Counted from the stretch's first letter, positions 25,455-33,723 are shown. The stretch is 64,000 nt of DNA from Gemmatimonadota bacterium (GCA_007121455.1 SKKN01000006.1:1-64000), one strand, 5' to 3'. The notes: generated by a model not told the origin, from the letters alone. Program-made: numbers and translations.

Positions 25455-25587
25455 CACCTGACGTGCCGGGGCCGAACACCTCGCACCCCCGAGGGTAGTT
25501 GGGTCGACTTCCGGGTGAGGCTCCGTCCGGTCATTCGTTCGGTCAGCGTCGCCTTTCCACCCTGCCCATCAACCACGAGCTGAATCG

Positions 25588-26793
25588 ATGACGGATCACA
25601 ACCGAGGCCAGGACGTCGTTTTCCTCTCAGGGAAGAGAACCGCATTCGGAGCCTTCGGAGGAACTCTCAAGGGGTTTTCCGCCACGGAGCTCGCCGCATT
25701 CTCCGCGTCGGGCGCACTCGAGGCGGCGGGCGTCGATCCCGCGGACGTCGGACATGTGATCTATGGGAACGCGCTTCAGACTTCGTCCGACGCGATCTAC
25801 CTGGCGCGGCACGTCGGGCTGGAAGCCGGGGTTCCCGAGACGGTCCCGGCAGTGACGGTGAACCGCCTCTGCGGCTCCGGCTTCCAGGCGATCACGCAGG
25901 CTGCCCAGGAGGTCCTGCTGGGAGACTCGCAGGTGGTGCTCTGCGGCGGAACCGAGTCCATGAGTCAGGCGCCTCATGTGGTTCGAGGTGCGAGGTGGGG
26001 TAATCTGCGGCTGGGCGCCGCAGGCGACTTCTTCGATGACCTCCTCTGGGAGGCCCTGCTCGATACTCGGTGTGAACTCACCATGGCCGAGACTGCCGAG
26101 GAGCTCGCCGGGGAGTATGGGGTGAGCCGTGAGGAGGCGGACGCCGTCGCGCTCCGGAGCCAGAAGAGGGCACAGGCTGCATGGGAGGAGGGTCGGTTCA
26201 CGGAGGAGGTGGTGCCGATTGCGATCCGGTCGCGGAAAGGGGAGAAGACGTTCGCATACGACGAGCACATTCGGCCGGAGACGACGCCCGAGAGCCTCGC
26301 GAAGCTTCGTCCCATCTTCCGGAAGGACGGACTCGTGACCGCAGGCAACGCATCCGGCATCGGAGATGGCTCCGCCTCCACGGTGGTCGCTTCCGGCGAG
26401 TGGGCCGAGCGGCACGGCGTGCAGCCGATCGGACGGCTGGTATCGTGGGCATATGTGGGCGTCGAACCTCGTATCATGGGGATCGGTCCTGCTCCCGCCG
26501 CACGAAAAGCCCTCGAGCGTGCGGGGCTCACCCTGGAAGACATCGATCTGGTGGAGGTGAATGAGGCGTTCGCACCGCAGTTCGCGGCGGTGGAAAAGGA
26601 CCTGGGCCTCGACCCCGAGCGCACCAATGTGGATGGTGGAGCGATCGCGATGACCCACCCGCTGGCCGCGTCGGGTGCCCGTATCACCGTCCATCTCCTC
26701 CACGAGCTCCGGCGGCGTGGAGCGCGGTACGGGCTCGGGTCGGCGTGCATCGGTGGGGGACAGGGAGGAGCGGTGGTCGTGGAAGCGCTTTGA
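25588..26793 (+). CDS. acetyl-CoA C-acyltransferase (thiolase)
   Basis: A 401-residue thiolase. The acyl-accepting cysteine lies in VNRLCGSGFQA, the second cysteine in SACIGGGQGGA, and NEAFAPQFA is present. The histidine motif, usually GGAIALGHPLGASG, reads GGAIAMTHPLAASG: the histidine is kept but the flanking Gly is Thr. The enzyme cleaves or forms 3-ketoacyl-CoA in fatty-acid or branched-chain catabolism or in acetoacetyl-CoA synthesis. A 3-hydroxyacyl-CoA dehydrogenase gene follows 75 bases later, supporting a beta-oxidation or hydroxybutyrate role. Confidence 0.92.
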   Translation: MTDHNRGQDVVFLSGKRTAFGAFGGTLKGFSATELAAFSASGALEAAGVDPADVGHVIYGNALQTSSDAIYLARHVGLEAGVPETVPAVTVNRLCGSGFQAITQAAQEVLLGDSQVVLCGGTESMSQAPHVVRGARWGNLRLGAAGDFFDDLLWEALLDTRCELTMAETAEELAGEYGVSREEADAVALRSQKRAQAAWEEGRFTEEVVPIAIRSRKGEKTFAYDEHIRPETTPESLAKLRPIFRKDGLVTAGNASGIGDGSASTVVASGEWAERHGVQPIGRLVSWAYVGVEPRIMGIGPAPAARKALERAGLTLEDIDLVEVNEAFAPQFAAVEKDLGLDPERTNVDGGAIAMTHPLAASGARITVHLLHELRRRGARYGLGSACIGGGQGGAVVVEAL

Positions 26794-26868
26794 CGCCGGC
26801 GGGGTGAGCCGGTCGCCCGCCGATGGGCCGGCGGGATCGAAACCATTCGGACGAGACGGAGGTTCCAG

Positions 26869-27747
26869 GTGAAGATCGAGAAGGTGGGAGTAGTAGGATG
26901 CGGATTGATGGGCAGCGGGATCGCGGAGGTGGCGGCGAAGGGTGGCTTCGACGTCGTCGTTCGGGAGGTGAATGAAGAGGCGCTCGAGGCGGGCCGGAGT
27001 CGGATCCGGAAGTCGATGGATCGCGCCGTCGACAAGGGGAAGGCGAAAGCCGAGGACCGGGATGCTGCCTGGGAGCGGATCCGGTTCACCACGAAGGTCG
27101 AGGACCTTGCGGACCTTGACCTCGTGGTCGAGGCGATCGTGGAGGAACTGGAGGTGAAGAACGAGCTTTTTCAGGCCCTCGACGAGCTCTGCGGGCCGGA
27201 GACCGTGTTCGCGTCGAACACGAGCTCGCTGACGATCACGGACATGGCGGCAGCGACGAGTCGGCCGGAACGGGTGGTTGGGCTTCACTTCTTCAACCCG
27301 GTTCCCGTCATGAAGCTGGTGGAAGTCGTGCGCACGATCGTGACTTCGGATGCGGTCTTCGACGACGTGTTCGCGTTCGCCCGTCAGCTCGGAAAGGAGC
27401 CGATCGCCGCGAAGGACAACTCCGGATTCGTGGTGAATCTCCTCCTCGTGCCGTACATGCTCGACGCGATCCGCCAACTCGAGCGAGGGGTCGCGACCGT
27501 GGAGGACATCGACACCGGGATGGTGCTCGGATGCGGATACCCAATGGGCCCATTCACGCTGTGCGACTTCGTGGGGATCGACACGCTCTACCGCATCTCG
27601 GAGATCATGTTCGAGGAGTACAGAGAGGAGCGGTATGCTCCGCCACCGCTCCTCAGGCGCATCGTCGCGATGGGTCGGTACGGCAGGAAGTCGGGGAAGG
27701 GCTTCTACGACTGGTCCGGGGAGAAACCGGTCGCGCTCCCGGTCTGA
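26869..27747 (+). CDS. 3-hydroxybutyryl-CoA dehydrogenase
   Basis: A 292-residue NAD-dependent short-form 3-hydroxyacyl-CoA dehydrogenase. It has the Rossmann motif GVVGCGLMGSGIAEV, the NTSSLTITDMA segment, the catalytic GLHFFNPVPVMKLVEVV signature and the C-terminal MGPFTLCDFVGIDT and GRKSGKGFYDW motifs. It oxidises 3-hydroxyacyl-CoA to the 3-keto form used by the thiolase upstream. The GTG start at 26869 has GGAGGTTCCAG before it. A bidirectional terminator follows. Confidence 0.94.
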   Translation: MKIEKVGVVGCGLMGSGIAEVAAKGGFDVVVREVNEEALEAGRSRIRKSMDRAVDKGKAKAEDRDAAWERIRFTTKVEDLADLDLVVEAIVEELEVKNELFQALDELCGPETVFASNTSSLTITDMAAATSRPERVVGLHFFNPVPVMKLVEVVRTIVTSDAVFDDVFAFARQLGKEPIAAKDNSGFVVNLLLVPYMLDAIRQLERGVATVEDIDTGMVLGCGYPMGPFTLCDFVGIDTLYRISEIMFEEYREERYAPPPLLRRIVAMGRYGRKSGKGFYDWSGEKPVALPV

Positions 27748-27822
27748 GGCGAGCGGTGGGAAGTGCGCGCACGGGCTGGCGCAGCGCGTGTCCCGTCGCC
27801 GAGTCCGGATTTTGCGCGCGAA

Positions 27823-27861
27823 AGAAGAAGGGCTCCTCGATCGGAGGAGCCCTTCTTCTCT
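27823..27861. terminator. bidirectional terminator between hbd and rpsU
   Basis: A 16-bp perfect stem (27823-27838 with 27844-27859) with a five-base loop lies between two convergent genes. On both strands the outer arm is rich in AGAAG/CTTCT, giving modest pyrimidine tails (CTTCTTCTCT on plus, CTTCTTTCGC on minus). Confidence 0.8.
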
Positions 27862-27893
27862 GTGCCAGATCGTGCCCGGACTATCGGGTGGGC

Positions 27894-28097
27894 TCAGTGC
27901 TTTGGGCGCTCGTCCCGTCGCTGGCGGCGGCGTTCACGCCGGATCGCGGCTTCCCGCTTCCGCTTTCGCTGAGCGCTCGGCTTCTCGTAGAAACGCCGCT
28001 TTCTGAGCTCGGAGTAGAGGCCGGAACGCTGAACCTTCCTCTTGAACTTCCGAAGGGCTCGATCAAGACTCTCTCCATCGTGTACGATCACTTCCAA
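27894..28097 (-). CDS. rpsU: 30S ribosomal protein S21
   Basis: A 67-residue basic protein matching S21: [20 protein letters not shown], then the conserved [17 protein letters not shown] and a very basic tail. S21 sits on the 30S platform and helps initiation. The frame has no ATG at the expected place; the best start is TTG at 28097, with AGAGGAG eleven bases upstream, or GTG at 28109. A non-ATG start and long spacing could keep translation low or regulated. It is alone on the minus strand and converges with hbd. Confidence 0.92.
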   Translation of the reverse strand: MEVIVHDGESLDRALRKFKRKVQRSGLYSELRKRRFYEKPSAQRKRKREAAIRRERRRQRRDERPKH

Positions 28098-28200
28098 GGT
28101 GCACCACACTCCTCTTGAACCTGCACAACCTGCAATCAACGCGAGATAGAAAAAGTAGCATCCTGGGGGTGGTCGAGCCAAGAGGGTAGCTTCTCGGCGC

Positions 28201-28875
28201 TCACGGAAGCCGGCCGGCGCGGTGCAGGGTGTGGGCGTAGAGGCGGTATTCCTCCGGGTGCGCGAGGTAATCCTCTACCCAGGCCTCGTACGGGGGCAGA
28301 GGCAGGTGCTCCTCGATGTAGGCGACGACCATCATCGCGAACTGAAGCCGATCCTTTCCGGCGAAATCCATCGAGCGGCCATCGAGTATCCGGTCCACGG
28401 CCTCCTGGAAGTGCTCTGGCCTGATCAGGGCGATGAAGTGCGCGACCTGGTCCAGCCGGTAGGACGAGTAGAGTGAGTGGAGGTCCGGGAGCTTTTCCTC
28501 CTCCTCCACCTCCTCCCACTCCCCCGTGAGCTCTCTCGAGTTCTCGGAAAGGATCGTCCGGAACCACCGGCGAAGCCGGGGTGGAGCGCCGTCCTCGTCT
28601 CGTTCGCGCGAGTGGAGGGCGGAAGCCAGGAGGCCGGAAAGCAAGGGTCGTCCGAGGCCCCTCGCCTTGTGGTCGATCTCCGCTTCGGATGCCTCGAGGA
28701 AGATGTCCGCCGTCCGGATTTCCTCGTCTTCTTCCTCCGCGTCCGGAGGCCGAAAGGAAAAGTACCCCCTCCATCGATGATCGTCGCTGGAAAACGTCAC
28801 CAGATAGCACGCCCACTCCTCGCCATCCCGCTCCAGAAACCCAACGGAACGTCGGCGGGTTCGATCCAAGTTCAC
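28201..28875 (-). CDS. unknown protein, module order beta-helical (family A)
   Basis: A 224-residue soluble, acidic protein with no family I recognise. Residues 19-87 form a beta-type module ([28 protein letters not shown]). Residues 132-210 form a helical module ending [14 protein letters not shown]. Both modules recur in the gene at 30073 but in reversed order, and the helical module recurs alone in the gene at 31562. The start may be GTG 28875 or TTG 28869 (AGGAGG seven to nine bases upstream of the latter). It is transcribed divergently from the 29153 operon across 277 bases. Confidence 0.7.
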   Translation of the reverse strand: MNLDRTRRRSVGFLERDGEEWACYLVTFSSDDHRWRGYFSFRPPDAEEEDEEIRTADIFLEASEAEIDHKARGLGRPLLSGLLASALHSRERDEDGAPPRLRRWFRTILSENSRELTGEWEEVEEEEKLPDLHSLYSSYRLDQVAHFIALIRPEHFQEAVDRILDGRSMDFAGKDRLQFAMMVVAYIEEHLPLPPYEAWVEDYLAHPEEYRLYAHTLHRAGRLP

Positions 28876-29152
28876 TCTCCTCCTGGCAGGGTGGCCCGTA
28901 GGTGGTCGGGCGCGGCGTGCGAATGTCGATGCGCGTCACGTGGGGAGGCTCGATGTGCTCCCCGCGCACGAGCCCTTCGAAGATGCTGTGCTGAACGGAG
29001 GTCGGCAACAGTTTCGGAGCCGTATCCATTCTCCGCCTGTGCGGCCGAGAAGGGGGGATCGCTCCCTCCGGATAACGATCTTGCGGCCCCGGGAAAAGCC
29101 GGGTTATGGTGGATCTCTTCTCGTTTGGGTGCACTGGTGGAAGGAAGGGAAG

Positions 29153-30076
29153 ATGTCGATAGGGGGGAGTTTGGGTCCGGGTTCGTTCGAGGTCCTTCGA
29201 CCCAGCGGTGCCATGCCGGGTCTGTCCTTGACCGGCGCGGTCGTCCGAACGCCCGAGCTCCGGGCCTGGACAGCGGGCAGGAATGCATCCGAACTGGGCA
29301 TCGGCGTGGTTCTCGACGGGCGGATCCCGTCTGCCGCGGACGTGATCGATCTCGGGAGCGGTGCCGTACGGCCCACGGACGTGAGCCAACGGGTCGTGGT
29401 GCTCGATTGGATCCCCATCCGGACGCTTTCGGGGCTCCGGCGGTTGGTGGATTCAGGAGATGCCGGAGGCGCGGATGAGGGGGCGGCCGTGCGGGAGGTG
29501 ACGTTTGCCATCGCGCTTCGGATCCTGCGGAGCGTAGGATTTCATCCGCTCACCCGGCCGACGCTGATCCGGGTCGGGTTTCGCGACCTCTGTCGGGATC
29601 TCGACCCTCACGAGGGACAGGCGATTCGGGTACGGATGCGAGAGGGGCGTGTCGTACGAATCCATCTGGACTGCGAGAACGTCTCCCTTATCCTGCGAAC
29701 CGGATCGAGTCGACCGGATCCGCAGCTCGAAGAATCACTCCTCGAGGCCTTCCCCTCGACTACGGCGCGGCGGTTCATCCCCTTCGCTCCAGCCGGATCC
29801 ATCGCCTACCGGGTCTCGCTCCCCTCCCCCGCGTCCCTGGTGGAGGTTCAGGAGACCCTCGATTCGATCCGGAGCGGGATTCTCGAGATTCTTGCGCGCT
29901 TCGAGCCGGAGAGGTGGGAGACCGTGAACAAGCTCCTCGAGACCTTTGGTCACCGGGCCACGTTGGCGCAACTCCTGGGGCGGGATCGGGAGGCACGGTC
30001 GGGATCGCTCGGTGTTCCCTCTGGAGACGAGAGCGCGAGCGTGGACATGCTCCCCGCTGGGGAACGCGTCCATTGA
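29153..30076 (+). CDS. unknown protein, first gene of the island operon
   Basis: A 307-residue soluble protein that I cannot assign. It appears to have an N-terminal beta-rich part (VLDGRIPSAADVIDLG, QRVVVLDWIPIRTLSGL), a middle helical part and a C-terminal alpha/beta domain (VVRIHLDCENVSLILRTGS, IAYRVSLPSPASLVEVQETL) faintly like YbjN-type folds. ATG 29153 is chosen because AAGGAAGGGAAG immediately precedes it and the coding pattern starts there. Its stop overlaps the TTG start of the next gene (TTGA), so the two are translationally coupled. Confidence 0.65.
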   Translation: MSIGGSLGPGSFEVLRPSGAMPGLSLTGAVVRTPELRAWTAGRNASELGIGVVLDGRIPSAADVIDLGSGAVRPTDVSQRVVVLDWIPIRTLSGLRRLVDSGDAGGADEGAAVREVTFAIALRILRSVGFHPLTRPTLIRVGFRDLCRDLDPHEGQAIRVRMREGRVVRIHLDCENVSLILRTGSSRPDPQLEESLLEAFPSTTARRFIPFAPAGSIAYRVSLPSPASLVEVQETLDSIRSGILEILARFEPERWETVNKLLETFGHRATLAQLLGRDREARSGSLGVPSGDESASVDMLPAGERVH

Positions 30077-30711
30077 GTGGCGGGGCGGTCGGTTCAGGCT
30101 GGCCCAAGTCCCAACCGTCCTCGGGTGCCGGCCATGATCTGCCTTTTCTGCCGGCATCGTCCCTCGAGCCGCTCGATGCATCTTTTCGCAGGAGCCTTCT
30201 GAAGGAGTACGGTGCGTACTGCCGAAGGGAGGCGACGGCGTTGCTGGCCATGCTTCCCCGGGGTGAGGTCCGGGGGTTCTACCGGGCCGCCCGAAAGTGG
30301 GCGGAAAGGAATGGGTCTGGGTGCGGTAAGGACCCTATGGCGACTGCGGTCGCGTACTGTCGGCATCTCCTCCCTCTGCCGCCCTTCGCCGTGTGGAGGC
30401 AGGACTTCCTCCGTCACCGCTTCGAGCATCTGGATGTGCCGGTGACACGAGCGGGGGCAGGCAAGGAGGGGCCCTTTCCCCTCGGCGAGCGAACGATGGC
30501 CTCGGTGGCTGGTGGCGGCTGGATCGCCTCCGTGCATGCTACGAGAGAGGCGGGGAGTTGGAGTGGGTACATCGACTTCCGGTCGGAGGATGGACGGGAA
30601 GCCCGGACGGCCGAGATCTTCCGGGAGGAGAGCTCCGTTGCGGTCCTGGAGCGCTTCGATTCGTTTCGGGACGAGACGCTCGCGGCCTTCCTGCGCTCGG
30701 CTCTTCCCTGA
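30073..30711 (+). CDS. unknown protein, module order helical-beta (family A permuted)
   Basis: A 212-residue protein. Residues 42-118 align with the helical module of the 28201 gene (LLKEYGAYC, GKDPMATAVAYC, LPLPPFAVWRQDFL). Residues 148-212 align with its beta module (GGWIASVHA, WSGYIDF, ARTAEIFREES, LAAFLRSAL). The order is the reverse of the 28201 protein. The TTG at 30073 overlapping the preceding stop is the only start that fits the operon; it follows a GGGGAA stretch weakly. Function is unknown; the shared pieces suggest interacting or functionally related proteins. Confidence 0.65.
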   Translation: MSGGAVGSGWPKSQPSSGAGHDLPFLPASSLEPLDASFRRSLLKEYGAYCRREATALLAMLPRGEVRGFYRAARKWAERNGSGCGKDPMATAVAYCRHLLPLPPFAVWRQDFLRHRFEHLDVPVTRAGAGKEGPFPLGERTMASVAGGGWIASVHATREAGSWSGYIDFRSEDGREARTAEIFREESSVAVLERFDSFRDETLAAFLRSALP

Positions 30712-31044
30712 CTTCCTGACGGCATCGCTCGCCCGAGGCCTGTTTTTGCAAAAAATCGCTGATCTCGGCTCCTTCCTCTTTCCGGAAAGTGCCTCCCGAA
30801 ATCGCTTCTCACACTTGAGGTTTTCATAAAAAAGTTGAAAAAAAACGGGACTGTGGCATTGAAGGAACAGCTGAATATGGTGTCGGCGCCATACAGGTAA
30901 GTCGTTTGCTGACAACGACTTGCGGGTATGGTGTGTTCTGCCAACGACTTACGGGAGGGATCTTGCGCCACGAGAAATCCTCTCCTATCATCTCGGGCAT
31001 CGCAAGCACCGAGGCAAGACGAACGACTCATGTGGAGGTCGCAG
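30712..31044. promoter_or_regulatory. AT-rich control region with repeated sites
   Basis: This 333-base gap contains the palindrome TTTTTGCAAAAA (about 30743-30754), a long A-rich stretch near 30825-30848, the inverted repeat TATGG-N8-CCATA near 30875-30892 and the AACGACTT array listed separately. Such low GC is unusual for the window. It holds no gene. It is likely the control region of the small gene at 31045 and possibly of the following ones; A-tracts may also bend DNA or bind a nucleoid protein. Confidence 0.5.
30899..30955. repeat. AACGACTT repeat array (candidate operator)
   Basis: AAGTCGTT (30899-30906) and AACGACTT (30914-30921) form an inverted repeat with a seven-base spacer. A further copy, extended to AACGACTTACGGG (30943-30955), repeats AACGACTTGCGGG (30914-30926) at a 29-base period, close to three helical turns, so sites would lie on the same DNA face. 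The array lies 90 bases upstream of a possible ribbon-helix-helix protein gene. Confidence 0.6.
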
Positions 31045-31311
31045 ATGGGGGACCGAGAGGCGCTCTCCGCGGACACGGTAAACCCTTCCAACCCACCGGG
31101 ACCATTCATGCCGGAGACCTGCTCCGTACATCTCGAGATTCAGCTTCCACGAGAGATCGCTGCGCAGGCGGAGAAGGTCCAGCAGTCGGATCCGGAATTC
31201 CTCAGCCGCGTGATCCTCTACGGGCTCACCCGCCGCTCCGTCTATCGGCAGCTCCGGGACGGGGACGAGGGAAAGCAGGGGAAGGCGGTAACCCCTCCCC
31301 TGATCTCCTGA
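31045..31311 (+). CDS. small protein, possible ribbon-helix-helix fold
   Basis: An 88-residue protein. After a disordered Pro-rich start, residues about 26-72 read as one short strand (SVHLEIQLP) followed by two helices (REIAAQAEKVQQSD, EFLSRVILYGLTRRSVYRQL). This is the secondary-structure order of Arc/MetJ ribbon-helix-helix DNA-binding proteins. If so, it could bind the AACGACTT array upstream; that is inference. ATG 31045 has GGAGG seven bases before it. The C-terminus is short and unstructured. Confidence 0.5.
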   Translation: MGDREALSADTVNPSNPPGPFMPETCSVHLEIQLPREIAAQAEKVQQSDPEFLSRVILYGLTRRSVYRQLRDGDEGKQGKAVTPPLIS

Positions 31312-31401
31312 CCTGATCGCGAGCTCGGTGTCATTGGCGATCCTGCCGACGCCGAGTGCTCCGGCTCCCCTCCAGGAAATATCCGCAGGACCTCTGGCGC
31401 C

Positions 31402-31445
31402 AGGGCCGTTCAAGCACCACTGTTGAAGGTGGACTTGGCGGCCCT
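31402..31445 (+). other. imperfect long stem-loop
   Basis: AGGGCCG pairs with CGGCCCT, and inner CAAG/CTTG and CACC/GGTG pairs extend the stem with two small bulges. TTTCG follows. It lies 90 bases after the small gene at 31045 and could be a weak terminator or an RNA structure in the leader of the next gene. Confidence 0.35.
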
Positions 31446-31561
31446 TTCGTCATGGGGACGACCCGGTGGCGATCGGACCGTCCTTGTGTGTTGGGGGGGG
31501 GCCGAGAGGCGAGGTGGGAGTCCGTCGGATCTCCTGCCCTCGGTCTGGAGGAGGGGTCACG

Positions 31562-31948
31562 GTGACTGAACGAGGAGAAATCGCGCCGCAGGGTAAGCCG
31601 GGGCCACCCCCCGGTGTGCCCGAACGGGAGGTGCGCGATCCCGTCCTCGAGGCGAAGTACTTGGACTTCTGTTCCGCCCGGGTCGCGGAAGTCCTCCTGG
31701 CTCTATCGGCGGACGAGATGTACGTGCTCGCTCAGAATGCACTTGCGGAGGCTTCCAGGAGTCGCGACGAATCCCTCACCTACGACGAGATCGTCCAACT
31801 CGCGACCCGCAGCATGTCCCAGAGGCTCTCCTTGCCGAAGTACCGCGTATGGGTCGAGGAGTATCGGAGCGACCCCGAAAAGTTCGAGCAGGAATTGCTC
31901 GGCCTCTGGAGATCCGAGGTCCGGGAGGAGCCCTCCTCGGATGAGTAG
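31562..31948 (+). CDS. unknown protein with stand-alone helical module
   Basis: A 128-residue protein. Residues 34-112 align with the helical module of the genes at 28201 and 30073: DFCSARVAEVLLALSADEM, then YDEIVQLATRSM and the shared end LSLPKYRVWVEEYRSDPEKF. The beta module is missing. The GTG start follows GGAGGAGGGG. The last codons overlap the ATG of the next gene by eight bases. No catalytic residues stand out, and the function is unknown. Confidence 0.65.
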   Translation: MTERGEIAPQGKPGPPPGVPEREVRDPVLEAKYLDFCSARVAEVLLALSADEMYVLAQNALAEASRSRDESLTYDEIVQLATRSMSQRLSLPKYRVWVEEYRSDPEKFEQELLGLWRSEVREEPSSDE

Positions 31949-32168
31949 CCGGCCGGCTCGCTATCTTGCGGCTGCTGCGGTTCTCCTCCTCGTCATCATC
32001 GGAGTCCTCGAGGCGGGGGCGAGCCAGGCTTCCGTCACACCCGCCCGCGCGATGCGCGACTTCTGGTACGTGTTCGCGCTCTTCGCGGTGGCGTGGCTCG
32101 TGCTCCTCGGTTGGATCTTCTCGATCATTCGGCGAATCGTACGACTGGAGCGCCGCTCGGGCCGCTGA
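31941..32168 (+). CDS. CcmD-like small membrane protein
   Basis: A 75-residue protein with two hydrophobic helices (about residues 8-28 and 40-62) and a basic tail, IIRRIVRLERRSG. The second helix and tail resemble CcmD-family proteins, which stabilise haem-handover complexes in cytochrome c maturation (FWYVFALFAVAWLVLLGWIF). No other ccm gene is present, so the role is unsure. It overlaps the preceding gene by eight bases and converges on ssb with a nine-base gap. Confidence 0.55.
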   Translation: MSSRPARYLAAAAVLLLVIIGVLEAGASQASVTPARAMRDFWYVFALFAVAWLVLLGWIFSIIRRIVRLERRSGR

Positions 32169-32177
32169 GCTCCGGGC

Positions 32178-32627
32178 TCAGAACGGGAGGTCGTCGTCCG
32201 GCTCGGACAGGTCCGGCGCCGGAGGCCCACCGCGCCCGCCTCCGCCTCCGCTGCTGGCTCCGCCGCCACCGCCGCCGAAGCCCGGCGCTCCGGTGCCGGA
32301 GCCGAGCATGACCATTTCCGTGACCACGATGTCGGTCCAGTACCGCACATTCCCCTGGTCGTCCTGGGTCTGGGAGTACTCGAGGCGGCCCTCCGTATAG
32401 AGTCGGTCTCCTTTCTTCACATACTGCTCCACGATGTCCGCCAGCTTCCCGAAGAAAGTGAGACGATGCCATTCCGTCTTCTCCTGCTGCTGGCCCGTGC
32501 GATCCTGGAAGGTGCGGTTCGTCGCGACGGAAACCTTGGCCAACTTGGTTCCGGATGGAGTGGTGCGGATCTCGGGATCGGATCCCAGGTTTCCGATCAA
32601 CATCACCTTGTTCAGGGACCGGCTCAT
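32178..32627 (-). CDS. ssb: single-stranded DNA-binding protein
   Basis: A 149-residue SSB. Residues 1-108 are the OB fold (NKVMLIGNLGSDPEIRTTPSG, TEWHRLTFFGKLADIVEQY, YTEGRLEYSQTQDDQGN). A Gly-rich flexible linker follows and the protein ends with the acidic tip PDDDLPF that recruits repair and replication partners. It acts as a tetramer on single-stranded DNA. The ATG at 32627 follows AAGAGGAGCTGTCTTCG. It lies near recF and gyrB but on the other strand. Confidence 0.96.
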   Translation of the reverse strand: MSRSLNKVMLIGNLGSDPEIRTTPSGTKLAKVSVATNRTFQDRTGQQQEKTEWHRLTFFGKLADIVEQYVKKGDRLYTEGRLEYSQTQDDQGNVRYWTDIVVTEMVMLGSGTGAPGFGGGGGGASSGGGGGRGGPPAPDLSEPDDDLPF

Positions 32628-32849
32628 CGAAGACAGCTCCTCTTGAGGTCGGGGGTTTCGCCCACGGGCAGATCGTCCGGACCCGCCACGACCGCAAGGT
32701 ACAAGGGCGCCGGGGGCGGGGCCATGCCTGTTTGCCGTGCTGCTGGCGTTGGCTCCGGGTCTCGTCTAGTGTGGTGTACCGGAAGCGAGAGGACATCAGG
32801 AGGGCCGGACCGGAAGGGGTTCGCCTCCGCCAGAACCGACAGGAGAACG

Positions 32850-33635
32850 ATGAACGACTGGGAGCATGTACGCACGGACACGGAGGAAGGAATCGCCACG
32901 GTGACGATCGACCGGGAGGCGAAGCTGAACGCCCTCAACCCGGACGTAATCCGCGAGCTGGGTGAGGCATTCGAGAGCCTCCGGGACGACGGCGACGTGC
33001 GCGGGGTGATCCTCACAGGTGCGGGTCGGAAGGCGTTCGTCGCCGGTGCGGACATCGGCGTGCTCGCCAAGATGACGCCCACCGCCGGTGTCGACGTGAG
33101 CCGGCAGGGCCAGGAGGTCTTTCGCGCGATCGAGAGGTACCCCAAGCCGGTGCTCGCCGCGGTGGGCGGGTATGCCCTCGGGGGCGGCTGCGAGCTCGCG
33201 CTGGCATGTCATCTCCGGATCGCGTCCGAGAACGCCCGATTCGGGCTTCCGGAAGTGGGCCTGGGAATCATTCCGGGGTATGGCGGCACGATTCGACTCG
33301 CTCGCCTCGTCGGGCTCGGGCGCGCGATCGAGCTCACCTTGACGGGGGAGATGGTGGAGGCGGAACGTGCTCGGGACATCGGGCTCGTCAGTGACGTGGT
33401 ACCCGCGGACGATCTCGGCGCTCAAGCCCGGACTCTGATGAAGAAGATCACGAAGAATGCTCCCGTGGCGGTTCAGATGGCGCTCGAGTCCGTCTATCAC
33501 GCCATGGATTCCAGCACCGCGGAAGCCCTGCACCATGAATCATCCCTTTTCGGCCTCCTCGCCTCCACCGATGACATGAAGGAGGGAATGAGCGCCTTCC
33601 TGGAGAAGAGGAAGCCGTCTTTCAAGGGGAGTTGA
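32850..33635 (+). CDS. enoyl-CoA hydratase
   Basis: A 261-residue crotonase-fold enzyme that hydrates 2-enoyl-CoA to 3-hydroxyacyl-CoA. Oxyanion-hole segments are clear (AFVAGADIGVL and ALGGGCELALACHLRIA), and the two catalytic glutamates fit GGCELA and LPEVGLGIIPGYGGT. The ATG at 32850 has AGGAG four bases upstream. With the thiolase and dehydrogenase at 25588-27747 it would complete a beta-oxidation set, although they are not adjacent. RecF begins 88 bases downstream. Confidence 0.93.
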   Translation: MNDWEHVRTDTEEGIATVTIDREAKLNALNPDVIRELGEAFESLRDDGDVRGVILTGAGRKAFVAGADIGVLAKMTPTAGVDVSRQGQEVFRAIERYPKPVLAAVGGYALGGGCELALACHLRIASENARFGLPEVGLGIIPGYGGTIRLARLVGLGRAIELTLTGEMVEAERARDIGLVSDVVPADDLGAQARTLMKKITKNAPVAVQMALESVYHAMDSSTAEALHHESSLFGLLASTDDMKEGMSAFLEKRKPSFKGS

Positions 33636-33723
33636 TCGCCGTGCTCGTGGCGGGGGAGGTCCGGGTCCGCCCCGCACCCGAGGCGAGCGCCGCGCGGGAA
33701 GTCGCCCGGTTCGGACACCGATC

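Noticed and set aside
28477-29478. A 333-codon plus-strand frame opposite the 28201 gene and into the 29153 gene
   Set aside because: The 28201 product is supported by its paralogue at 30073, which this antisense frame is not.
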